A DNA stretch of 64,000 nt from Sphingobacterium sp. R2. Lineage in GTDB: Bacteria; Bacteroidota; Bacteroidia; Sphingobacteriales; Sphingobacteriaceae. A program made the position numbers and the translations under genes. The notes under the pieces are model-generated. The model did no database searches. It was given only the letters and a program-made list of their open reading frames with translations, and was not told the DNA's origin. This document shows, in pieces, positions 1 through 8,146 of this stretch (position 1 is the first letter of the stretch; the number at the start of each line of letters is the position of its first letter). The stretch is taken from NCBI RefSeq assembly GCF_040760075.1, contig NZ_CP142884.1:1054001-1118000 (forward strand), in the 5' to 3' direction.

Positions 1-847
1 TGTATTTGAACAACAACAATCCAAAAGCGAAGAACTGCTCATTAAAGAAGCGATCTTGCAGACTTTTGTTGGACTGACGGAAATCAATAAATTCTCAAGA
101 CAGCCTGTTCCATTGAGTAAATTGACGCTAGGGGTAAAATGTGGCGGCAGTGACGGATTTAGTGGTATCTCTGCCAACCCTGCCGTTGGTTACACAGCCG
201 ACCTTCTAGTTGCGCTGGGCGGCAAAGTTCTCTTAGCTGAATTTCCGGAGTTATGCGGAGCCGAGCAGAATTTAATAGACCGCACTATCGACCCCAAAGC
301 AGCGAATAAATTCATTGATCTGATGACAGCCTATAGCCATGCCGCCGAAGCTGTTGGTTCTGGATTTTACATGAATCCCTCTCCAGGAAATATTCGTGAC
401 GGTCTTATTACCGATGCAATCAAAAGCAATGGTGCAGCAAAAAAGGGCGGGACATCTCCCGTGGTTGATGTTCTGGACTATACAGAAGAGGCGACGAAGC
501 CAGGTCTTAATCTAGTTTGCACTCCTGGTAATGATGTGGAAGCTACTACAGGAAAAGCTGCCGCAGGTGCAACACTTATTCTGTTTACCACAGGCTTGGG
601 CACTCCTACTGGTAACCCGATATGCCCCGTCATCAAAGTGGCGACAAATAATGTCCTGGCAGCTAGAATGGCTGACATTATCGATATCAATACCGGTCCT
701 ATTATAGATGGAGATAAATCGATCCAAACGATGGGAGAAGACATATTAGAATATTGTATCAAGGCAGCCAGCGGGGAAGTAACTCCTAAAGCTGTGTTAT
801 TAAATCAGGATGACTTTATACCTTGGAAAAGAGGTGTAAGCTTATAA
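1..847 (+). CDS. uxaA: Altronate dehydratase, UxaA family (5' end outside window)
   Basis: C-terminal part of altronate dehydratase, which converts D-altronate to 2-keto-3-deoxygluconate in galacturonate catabolism. The reading frame is open from base 2, so the TTG at 56 is not the true start and the N-terminus lies to the left of the window. The visible segment carries the UxaA/GarD-family stretches KCGGSDGFSGISANPAVG and GTPTGNPICPVIKVATN, and a cysteine-containing FPELCGAE segment. The stop is 13 nt before uxaC, so the two are cotranscribed. Altronate rather than galactarate as substrate is inferred from the uxaC-kdgK-eda context. uxaB (tagaturonate reductase) is not in the window and may lie upstream. 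Confidence 0.93.
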   Translation, partial: VFEQQQSKSEELLIKEAILQTFVGLTEINKFSRQPVPLSKLTLGVKCGGSDGFSGISANPAVGYTADLLVALGGKVLLAEFPELCGAEQNLIDRTIDPKAANKFIDLMTAYSHAAEAVGSGFYMNPSPGNIRDGLITDAIKSNGAAKKGGTSPVVDVLDYTEEATKPGLNLVCTPGNDVEATTGKAAAGATLILFTTGLGTPTGNPICPVIKVATNNVLAARMADIIDINTGPIIDGDKSIQTMGEDILEYCIKAASGEVTPKAVLLNQDDFIPWKRGVSL

Positions 848-860
848 ATCAGCATATAGC

Positions 861-2261
861 ATGAAAACTTTTTTAGACGACAATTTTTTATTGAACACGA
901 ATACAGCGATTGAACTGTATCACAATTATTCAAAACAGCTGCCCATCATTGATTACCATAATCACTTGATTCCGGAGCAGATCGCAAACGATGTTAAATT
1001 TGAAAATATCAGCCAGGTTTGGTTAAATGGTGATCATTATAAATGGCGGGCCATGCGCGCAAATGGGGTCGATGAGCATTTTATCACTGGCGATGCCCCA
1101 GATGAAGAAAAATTTGCGAAATGGGCAGAGACAGTACCTTATACTTTGCGTAATCCACTCTATCATTGGACGCATCTTGAATTACAGCGTTATTTTGGAA
1201 TTACTGATATCTTATCGCCAAAAACCGCTTCTAAAATATATGCAGATACTGCTTCCAAATTGAGCCAAGACAGCTATTCTGTACGTGGTCTGCTTAAAAT
1301 GATGAACGTAGAAGTTGTCTGCACAACAGACGACCCGATCGATAGCCTAGCATTTCATCAACAGTTTGCAAAAGAGCACGAATCGTTCAAGATGCTACCT
1401 GCATTTCGCCCCGACAAAGCAATGAACTCGGACGATATTATTGCTTTAAATCAATACATCGATAAACTTGAAGAGGTAAGTGACATTCAAATCAATAGCC
1501 TAGGAACATACCTAAAAGCATTAAAATCAAGACATGATTTCTTTGCTGCCAACGGATGCAAAGTATCGGATCACGGATTGGAACAAATCTACGCGGAAGA
1601 CTATACCGAGACAGAAATCGTAGCAATCTTTGATAAAATTCGGACAAAAAAGGAAATTTCTATCGCAGAAAACCTAAAATTTAAATCTGCGATGCTGATT
1701 TATTTTGCCGAATGGGACCATGAAAAAGGATGGGTTCAGCAATACCATCTGGGCGCACTACGCAATAACAATGCGCGTATGCATCGTTTGATAGGCCCAG
1801 ATACTGGATGGGATTCTATTGGAGATTTTAGTCAGGCGCGTGCATTGTCAAAATTTTTGAATAAATTAGACAATCAAGATAAGCTAACCAAAACCATCTT
1901 GTACAATCTCAATCCTGCAGACAACGAACTTATTGCCACCATGATCGGTAATTTCAATGATGGTTCTATCAAAGGGAAGATTCAATTTGGCTCAGCTTGG
2001 TGGTTTTTGGACCAAAAAGATGGCATGACAAAACAACTCAATACACTATCAAATATGGGGCTACTAAGCCGACTTGTGGGTATGCTGACCGATTCCAGAA
2101 GTTTCCTTTCATTCCCTAGGCATGAATATTTCAGGAGATTAGTCTGTGACATATTTGGGGAAGACATCGAAAAGGGAGAAATACCAAATGATATTCAATG
2201 GGTAGGGAAAATCATACAGGATATCAGCTATAATAATGCGAAAGAATATTTTGAATTTTAA
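861..2261 (+). CDS. uxaC: Uronate (glucuronate/galacturonate) isomerase
   Basis: Full-length 466-residue uronate isomerase of the amidohydrolase superfamily. It interconverts D-glucuronate with fructuronate and D-galacturonate with tagaturonate, the first cytoplasmic step of hexuronate breakdown. The HxH metal motif is visible as H33-N34-H35 in DYHNHL, and the family segments CTTDDP (about residue 155) and the C-terminal LTDSRSFLSFPRHEYFRR are intact. Length matches the family (about 465-470). The TAA stop overlaps the kdgK start by one base (TAATG), indicating translational coupling. Confidence 0.96.
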   Translation: MKTFLDDNFLLNTNTAIELYHNYSKQLPIIDYHNHLIPEQIANDVKFENISQVWLNGDHYKWRAMRANGVDEHFITGDAPDEEKFAKWAETVPYTLRNPLYHWTHLELQRYFGITDILSPKTASKIYADTASKLSQDSYSVRGLLKMMNVEVVCTTDDPIDSLAFHQQFAKEHESFKMLPAFRPDKAMNSDDIIALNQYIDKLEEVSDIQINSLGTYLKALKSRHDFFAANGCKVSDHGLEQIYAEDYTETEIVAIFDKIRTKKEISIAENLKFKSAMLIYFAEWDHEKGWVQQYHLGALRNNNARMHRLIGPDTGWDSIGDFSQARALSKFLNKLDNQDKLTKTILYNLNPADNELIATMIGNFNDGSIKGKIQFGSAWWFLDQKDGMTKQLNTLSNMGLLSRLVGMLTDSRSFLSFPRHEYFRRLVCDIFGEDIEKGEIPNDIQWVGKIIQDISYNNAKEYFEF

Positions 2262-3292
2262 TGAACATGCAGGGTAAAGTTTTAAGCTTTGGGGAATTGC
2301 TGCTAAGAATCTGCCCCGATATCGAACAGGATTGGATCGAACAGCATCAGTTGCCGTTCTATGTGGGCGGTGCAGAATTGAATGTAGCCACAGCTTTGGC
2401 ATTGTGGGATGTGCCATCAGCCTATCTTTCTGCTGTGCCCCAAAATGCCATCTGCGAGAGTATTGACAACTACCTAACACGTAGAAATATCGATACATCA
2501 GCAATGCTATGGGGTGGAGAACGATTGGGCATATACTATCTTCCCAAGGGGAAAGATTTAAAAAATGCAGGAGTAATTTATGATCGTGCAAACTCATCGT
2601 TTTCCAATCTCAAAGTAGGCAGTGTCAATTGGGACGAGGTATTTGTTGACGTCAAATGGTTTCATTTTTCTGCGATATGCCCTGCAATCAACCAAGATAT
2701 TGCTGACCTCTGTTTAGAAGCTGTAGCAAAAGCACAAGAGAAGGGTATTTTTGTGTCACTAGACCTGAATTATCGTGCAAAGCTTTGGAAATACGGAAAA
2801 TCTCCGAAGGAGATTATGCCTGCGATTGCCAAGTATTGCAATTTAATCATGGGAAATATCTGGGCAGCACATCAAATGCTTGGTACCCCACTAGATGAAA
2901 GGTTTCTAAACTCTTCTTCGGACTATTTAGAAGAAGATTTATTAGCGCAGGCGGATCGTACAAGCAGAGAAATCATTGCTACCAATCCGATATGTCAATA
3001 TGTAGCCAATACGTTTCGTTTTGACCATAACAATAAAGGAATAAAGTATTATACAACACTGTTTGACAAAGACAGCCTCATTAAATCAACAACATATATT
3101 GCGGACGAGATTTTGGATAAAGTAGGCAGCGGCGACTGCTTTATGGCAGGCCTGATTTATGGGCTATACTCCAATCTTTCTCCAAAAGCGACATTAGAGT
3201 TTGCAACGCTTGCCGCATTTGATAAACTATTTATTGCAAGCGATGCAACAACAAGTTCTGTAGACGATATAAAAAATAGAATGACAGCATGA
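2261..3292 (+). CDS. kdgK: 2-keto-3-deoxygluconate kinase (PfkB family)
   Basis: Ribokinase/PfkB-fold sugar kinase of 343 residues. It phosphorylates 2-keto-3-deoxygluconate to KDPG, the substrate of the next gene product. The N-terminal sugar-binding motif YVGGAELNVATAL and the C-terminal catalytic motif VGSGDCFMAG (catalytic Asp about D292) are visible. The usual GAGD appears here as GSGD, a tolerated variant. The start overlaps the uxaC stop and the last four bases overlap the eda start (ATGA). The substrate is inferred from the flanking uxaA/uxaC and eda; the kinase fold itself is clear. Confidence 0.93.
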   Translation: MNMQGKVLSFGELLLRICPDIEQDWIEQHQLPFYVGGAELNVATALALWDVPSAYLSAVPQNAICESIDNYLTRRNIDTSAMLWGGERLGIYYLPKGKDLKNAGVIYDRANSSFSNLKVGSVNWDEVFVDVKWFHFSAICPAINQDIADLCLEAVAKAQEKGIFVSLDLNYRAKLWKYGKSPKEIMPAIAKYCNLIMGNIWAAHQMLGTPLDERFLNSSSDYLEEDLLAQADRTSREIIATNPICQYVANTFRFDHNNKGIKYYTTLFDKDSLIKSTTYIADEILDKVGSGDCFMAGLIYGLYSNLSPKATLEFATLAAFDKLFIASDATTSSVDDIKNRMTA

Positions 3293-3936
3293 ATTTAAAA
3301 AAGATCGTATTAGACAAAATCATCGAACAGGGGATGCTTCCCCTGTTCTTCCATCACGATAAAGCAGAAAGCATCGCGATTCTACGCACATTATATCAAG
3401 CTGGTATACGTGTTTTTGAATTTACAAATCGAGGTCCCGAAGCTTTGGCAGTTTTCGAGCGATTAGTTGCCACAAGAGACCTAGAGATGCCGGATCTTTA
3501 TTTAGGTATTGGGACGATTAAATCCGTTAACGAAGCACAACAATTTCTACAAATTGGTGCGGATTTTATCGTTTCACCACTGGTCAACCCGCTGGTTGGA
3601 TCGCTAGTGCACGAACAGCGTAAGCTATGGATTCCCGGATGTATGACACCGACAGAAATCTATACGGCTCAAGAACAAGACGCGGCACTTATCAAATTGT
3701 TTCCTGCAAATATCTTGGGGCCAGCATTCATGTCATCAATCCGGGACCTATTTAAAGGTCAGAAATTTATGCCGACCGGGGGTGTAGAAATCGAAATGGA
3801 TAACTTAAAGGCATGGTTCAAATCAGGCGTATGTGCTGTGGGCATGGGGAGCAAGTTAATTGACCCTAAAGACACAAGTAATTTAGTCGAAAACACACAA
3901 AAAGCGCTTGAATTCGTTGCAGAAGCAAGACAATAA
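3289..3936 (+). CDS. eda: 2-dehydro-3-deoxyphosphogluconate (KDPG) aldolase
   Basis: Class I KDPG/KHG aldolase of 215 residues. It cleaves 2-keto-3-deoxy-6-phosphogluconate to pyruvate and glyceraldehyde 3-phosphate. The catalytic Glu is E44 in VFEFTNRG, the Schiff-base Lys is K136 in LIKLFPA, and the phosphate-binding FMPTGGV segment follows. Overlaps kdgK by 4 nt. One product, glyceraldehyde 3-phosphate, is the predicted substrate of the GapN-like enzyme two genes downstream. Confidence 0.95.
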   Translation: MNLKKIVLDKIIEQGMLPLFFHHDKAESIAILRTLYQAGIRVFEFTNRGPEALAVFERLVATRDLEMPDLYLGIGTIKSVNEAQQFLQIGADFIVSPLVNPLVGSLVHEQRKLWIPGCMTPTEIYTAQEQDAALIKLFPANILGPAFMSSIRDLFKGQKFMPTGGVEIEMDNLKAWFKSGVCAVGMGSKLIDPKDTSNLVENTQKALEFVAEARQ

Positions 3937-4033
3937 AAACTCGGGTGTTACCCTTAAAAAGCGGGCGTACTAAGCGCGTATACTGGCAGGGGCAAACAGA
4001 CACGTACATTAAAAATAAACTATTAAACCCATT

Positions 4034-5476
4034 ATGATTAACACGGAGAAAAAGGGTAATTACCGTTGGGTAATATGCTCGCTACTATTTTTTGCCACTA
4101 CCATCAACTACCTGGATCGCCAGGTACTTTCCTTAACGTGGAAGGATTTTATCAGTCCTGAATTTCATTGGACAAACACCGACTATGGCAATATTACCGC
4201 ATTATTTTCGATTTTTTATGCAGTCAGTATGCTTTTTGCAGGTCGATTTGTAGATTGGATGGATACAAAAAAGGGATTTTTATGGGCAATCGGGATCTGG
4301 TCCATTGGCGCGATATTACATGCATTTTGTGGTATCGCTACTTCAGGCATCGTGGCTGGAGAATGGTTTGTTGGTTTTGAAGGGGCAAAAGAAGCAATAT
4401 CGCATGTGAACAACGTGGGTTTGGTATTGAGCGTCAGTGTCAATCTATTTATCTTTGCCCGGTTTGTTCTTGCTGTGGGTGAAGCGGGTAATTTTCCGGC
4501 GGCGATTAAAGCTACGGCAGAGTATTTTCCTAAAAAAGATCGGGCTCTATCCACCAGTATTTTCAATTCAGGAGCAACCATTGGGGCATTAGCGGCTCCA
4601 TTGACCATCCCAGTTATCGCAGCGCATTGGGGCTGGGAAATGTCCTTTATCATCATTGGTGCATTGGGGTTTGTATGGATGGGTTTTTGGATCTTTCTGT
4701 ATAAAAAACCACATGAAAACCCGAAAGTAAACGCTGCCGAACTGGCTTACATCCACCAGGATGATCATGAACATGCGCCGGAGCAAACTGGTCTAACAAA
4801 GCAACCCCGAACGACGATAGCTGAATGTCTAAAATATAAGCAAACCTGGGCTTTTGTTTTTGGTAAATTTATGACGGATGGTGTATGGTGGTTCTTCTTA
4901 TTTTGGATGCCAGCCTATCTTTCGGCAGTATACGACATCAAATCATCAGATACTGAAGGTCAGCTGGCCATTTTTGTGCTTTATGCCATCACCATGTTAT
5001 CCATTTATGGGGGCTGGTTACCCACCTATTTTGTTGACAAAAAGGGGATGAATGCTTATGAAGGGCGTATGAAAGCGATGTTATTGTTTGCTTTTGTCCC
5101 ATTAGTTGTACTTTTTGCTCAACCTCTGGGTCACATATCGTATTGGATACCTGTCATTCTAATCGGTTTTGCAGGAGCAGCACACCAATCGTGGTCTGCC
5201 AACATTTTTTCAACCATAGGAGATTCTTTTCCCAAACGTGCTATTGCGACCGTTACAGGGATTGGAGGCCTTGCTGGGGGCATAGGCGCATTTATAATTA
5301 ACAAAACATCAGGCTGGCTATTCGATTATGCAAATGAAACGCAGCTCATTTTTATGGGTTTTAAAGGGGAGGAAGCAGGATACTTCATTATCTTTTCTTT
5401 TTGCGCCATAGCGTATCTAATTGCATGGGTTGTAATGAAAACACTAGTACCTAAACTAATTTTAATAAAAAATTAA
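4034..5476 (+). CDS. exuT: MFS hexuronate transporter (ExuT-like)
   Basis: Major facilitator superfamily permease of 480 residues with about 12 hydrophobic segments. It opens with the anion:cation symporter signature RWVICSLLFFATTINYLDRQVLS, split here between TM1 and the first loop. A roughly 30-residue insertion between TM3 and TM4 (around residues 97-127) resembles other Bacteroidota homologues. Its place between the hexuronate catabolic genes supports import of galacturonate/glucuronate or short unsaturated uronides across the inner membrane. The 97-nt gap after eda holds no obvious promoter. The exact substrate is inferred from context. Confidence 0.88.
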   Translation: MINTEKKGNYRWVICSLLFFATTINYLDRQVLSLTWKDFISPEFHWTNTDYGNITALFSIFYAVSMLFAGRFVDWMDTKKGFLWAIGIWSIGAILHAFCGIATSGIVAGEWFVGFEGAKEAISHVNNVGLVLSVSVNLFIFARFVLAVGEAGNFPAAIKATAEYFPKKDRALSTSIFNSGATIGALAAPLTIPVIAAHWGWEMSFIIIGALGFVWMGFWIFLYKKPHENPKVNAAELAYIHQDDHEHAPEQTGLTKQPRTTIAECLKYKQTWAFVFGKFMTDGVWWFFLFWMPAYLSAVYDIKSSDTEGQLAIFVLYAITMLSIYGGWLPTYFVDKKGMNAYEGRMKAMLLFAFVPLVVLFAQPLGHISYWIPVILIGFAGAAHQSWSANIFSTIGDSFPKRAIATVTGIGGLAGGIGAFIINKTSGWLFDYANETQLIFMGFKGEEAGYFIIFSFCAIAYLIAWVVMKTLVPKLILIKN

Positions 5477-5547
5477 CATATATTGCGAAATTTATATTAT
5501 ATTAGCAATATCTTTATAAATATCAATCTAAACCATTTTTAAAAACA

Positions 5548-7167
5548 ATGAGCTTAAACTTAGAAGGTATCTTCTACGAGGAGAATAACATTCCCGCAGA
5601 ATTTACGCTAGACGAACAGGTCGATCAAAGAGAGTTCCTTTCCAATGGAGAAATGATTTCTTGGACGGGTCAGGTAAACGAGGTTTTTTCACCAATCTGT
5701 GTAAAGACTAAGGATGGCTTGAAACGTAAGCGCATCGGTAGTTTTCCTGTTTGTACAGAAAAAGAGTCCATGGAAGCCTTGGAAGCTGCTGTTAAAGCAT
5801 ACGACAACGGCCGTGGAGAATGGCCGACAATGAGCGTTGCCGATCGTATTACCTGTGTTGAAAATTTCACACAAAAGATGATTGCCAAGAAAGACATTGT
5901 TGTCAAGCTCATTATGTGGGAAATTGGCAAATCCTATGCAGACTCCGTAAAAGAGTTTGATCGTACTGTAGAATATATTTACGCAACGATCGACGCATTG
6001 AAAGATATAGACCGCGACTCTTCCCGTTTCCAAATCGAACAAGGTATCGTTGCGCAAATCAGGAGATCTCCTTTAGGAGTAGTACTCTGTATGGGCCCAT
6101 TCAATTATCCGTTGAATGAGACCTTTACCACATTGATCCCAGCATTAATCATGGGAAACACCATGTTATTCAAACCACCTAAGCATGGTACGTTATTACA
6201 TTATCCTCTATTAGAGGCTTTCAGAACAAGCTTCCCGAAAGGCGTTGTCAATACAATCTATGGCCGTGGAAATAAGATTGTTCCTAGTTTAATGCAATCT
6301 GGAAAGATCAACGTATTGACTTTGATCGGTTCAAGCCGTGTTGCTGATGAACTTAAAAAATTGCACCCAAAAGTTAACCGTCTTCGCGCTATCCTTGGAC
6401 TGGATGCTAAAAATGCAGCTATCATTACGAAAGATGCGGATTTGAATTTAGCGGTTTCGGAAACCGTTCTAGGCTCTCTTTCTTTCAATGGTCAACGCTG
6501 TACAGCACTTAAGATTATCTACGTACACCGGAGCCTAGCACAAGAGTTTTTAAAACGCCTTTCGGCAGAAGTGGCAAAATTAAAATATGGGATGCCTTGG
6601 GAAAAGGGTGTGTCGCTTACCCCTCTTCCAGAAGTCAATAAACCTGCTTATTTAACGGAATGCATCGAAGATGCAAAAGCCTACGGCGCAAAAGTTATTA
6701 ATGAGCACGGGGGGCAGGTTGCAGAATCATTCTTCTACCCGGCAATTGTATACCCTGTCAACTCACAGATGAAACTTTACAGAGAAGAACAATTTGGGCC
6801 AGTGATCCCTGTTGTTCCTTTTGATGACCTCGAAGAACCTATTGAATATTTAATTGGTTCCTCTCACGGCCAGCAGGTGAGTATTTTCAGTAACAATGCT
6901 GCTGTTGTATCTTCATTGATTGATCCATTAGTCAATCAAGTAAGCCGTGTTAACATCAACTGCCAATGTCAGCGTGGTCCAGATACTTTTCCTTTCACCG
7001 GTAGAAAAGATAGTGCTGAAGGAACATTATCGGTAGTCGACGCATTGCGTTCGTTCTCTATTCGTTCGCTAGTGGCAACAAAGTTTACTGAGGAAAACAA
7101 AAAGTTGCTGAACGATATTGTTAGCGAAAATGAATCCAATTTCTTAAGTACGAAATACATTTTCTAG
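5548..7167 (+). CDS. gapN: GapN-like NADP-dependent glyceraldehyde-3-phosphate dehydrogenase (ALDH superfamily)
   Basis: Aldehyde dehydrogenase of 539 residues, somewhat longer than Streptococcus GapN (about 475). Non-phosphorylating GAPDH oxidises glyceraldehyde 3-phosphate to 3-phosphoglycerate with NADP+. The oxyanion-hole Asn is N186 in MGPFNYPLNE and the catalytic Cys is C318 in FNGQRCTALK. The segment that normally reads LELGGK, carrying the general-base Glu, reads RAILGLDAKN here, placing I282 where Glu is expected (see findings). Downstream of eda, it would oxidise the triose phosphate from KDPG cleavage and yield NADPH. A weak promoter-like TATCTTTA lies at 5509-5516. GapN function is a family assignment; a sister ALDH with another role is possible. 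Confidence 0.82.
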   Translation: MSLNLEGIFYEENNIPAEFTLDEQVDQREFLSNGEMISWTGQVNEVFSPICVKTKDGLKRKRIGSFPVCTEKESMEALEAAVKAYDNGRGEWPTMSVADRITCVENFTQKMIAKKDIVVKLIMWEIGKSYADSVKEFDRTVEYIYATIDALKDIDRDSSRFQIEQGIVAQIRRSPLGVVLCMGPFNYPLNETFTTLIPALIMGNTMLFKPPKHGTLLHYPLLEAFRTSFPKGVVNTIYGRGNKIVPSLMQSGKINVLTLIGSSRVADELKKLHPKVNRLRAILGLDAKNAAIITKDADLNLAVSETVLGSLSFNGQRCTALKIIYVHRSLAQEFLKRLSAEVAKLKYGMPWEKGVSLTPLPEVNKPAYLTECIEDAKAYGAKVINEHGGQVAESFFYPAIVYPVNSQMKLYREEQFGPVIPVVPFDDLEEPIEYLIGSSHGQQVSIFSNNAAVVSSLIDPLVNQVSRVNINCQCQRGPDTFPFTGRKDSAEGTLSVVDALRSFSIRSLVATKFTEENKKLLNDIVSENESNFLSTKYIF

Positions 7168-7190
7168 TCTCTTAAGACATCGTTGAAAAA

Positions 7191-7240
7191 GCGACATCGA
7201 TCTGACTGGCATTTGTCAGCTATTGATGTCGCTTTTTTTT
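7191..7240 (+). terminator. Rho-independent terminator after the hexuronate operon
   Basis: GCGACATC at 7191-7198 pairs with GATGTCGC at 7225-7232, with a nested CTGAC/GTCAG stem, followed by eight T. A run of five A at 7186-7190 gives the opposite strand a T-run too, so it can also terminate the convergent esterase transcript. Confidence 0.9.
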
Positions 7241-7309
7241 ATGAAAATCCTCCCTATCTATCCAATTGATTGGCGTCTACTTTTTTTCTGATCATGAAAC
7301 ACCCTTAGG

Positions 7310-8077
7310 TTACTTCAGAATCAACTCTTTTTGGATAGGCAGTGCTAATTCTCGAATTCCGTCGACCACAAGCTTCGCCACTTCGTCTGCTCCAAAAGTG
7401 TTTAGATGCGTATCATCTTTCTTACCGTGGGGGTAATTTCTATCGCCGCTATTTACATATAAAAACAATTGCCGGCTCCCTTCCTCTCCATATTGCGTTA
7501 AAAGTTCCGTTGTTTTACTTTCCATGTCAATCCATGCGGTGTGCGTATGATCGGCTACCTTACGTACAATGGCAGGATATTGTCCATGGGTATTCATGAG
7601 CGTGCCATTTTCAAACTTACGTCTTGCGATTGGTGTTAATAGAATTGGGACGCCTCCTTTCTCGCGCGTTTGATCAATATAAAAAATAAGATTTTGTTCG
7701 AACTCATCCAGCGATGTTCCCACGTTAGGCTTATCGATCTTTTCGTCATTATGCCCAAACTGGATGAATACATAATCTCCGCTTCGGAGATGCTCAAAAA
7801 TAGGTTTCCAATGATTCACAAAGCTTCCATCTTTGCTCACATCCCGTTTAAAGGATTTTGTACTACGCCCATTTAGAGCTCGGTTATCGACTTTAACCTG
7901 TTGATTGAACAGCTTTGCAAAGGCCATTCCCCATCCAGTTTCAGGAAAGGTACTATTGTCTTTGTTGGCAGCCGTAGAATCGCCAATGATATAGATTGTA
8001 ACTGGTTTTTCGCGCTGGAAAGCAAATAGAAAAATGAGAATAAGCCCTCCCGAAATTAGTAAAAATTGTTTTTTCAT
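7310..8077 (-). CDS. Rhamnogalacturonan acetylesterase-like SGNH hydrolase
   Basis: GDSL/SGNH esterase related to rhamnogalacturonan acetylesterase (RhgT/YesT type), predicted to remove acetyl groups from pectin. Using the ATG at 8077 it has 255 residues and begins with a signal peptide or anchor (MKKQFLLISGGLILIFLFAF). Block I is IIGDSTAA with nucleophile S34, block III is FGHND, and block V is DDTHLN with the catalytic Asp and His. The alternative TTG start at 8089 adds only MTDV. It follows the SusCD-DUF5123 genes but is separated from them by a terminator-like hairpin. Likely periplasmic, acting on oligosaccharides imported by SusCD. Confidence 0.88.
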   Translation of the reverse strand: MKKQFLLISGGLILIFLFAFQREKPVTIYIIGDSTAANKDNSTFPETGWGMAFAKLFNQQVKVDNRALNGRSTKSFKRDVSKDGSFVNHWKPIFEHLRSGDYVFIQFGHNDEKIDKPNVGTSLDEFEQNLIFYIDQTREKGGVPILLTPIARRKFENGTLMNTHGQYPAIVRKVADHTHTAWIDMESKTTELLTQYGEEGSRQLFLYVNSGDRNYPHGKKDDTHLNTFGADEVAKLVVDGIRELALPIQKELILK

Positions 8078-8096
8078 TACATCTGTCAAAAAACAA

Positions 8097-8120
8097 TCGC
8101 CTTCTTATTATCGAAGGCGA
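8097..8120 (-). terminator. Terminator-like hairpin between the DUF5123 gene and the esterase
   Basis: TCGCCTTC (8097-8104) pairs with GAAGGCGA (8113-8120). On the - strand the stem is followed by TTGTTTTTTG. It lies between two genes that otherwise look like one operon, so it may end most transcripts before the esterase gene. Confidence 0.75.
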
Positions 8121-8146
8121 GTCGTCCTAAATTTTACTCAAATCCT

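Noticed and set aside
2139..2597. 152-residue - strand frame opposite uxaC/kdgK
   Set aside because: Antisense shadow spanning two well-supported genes.
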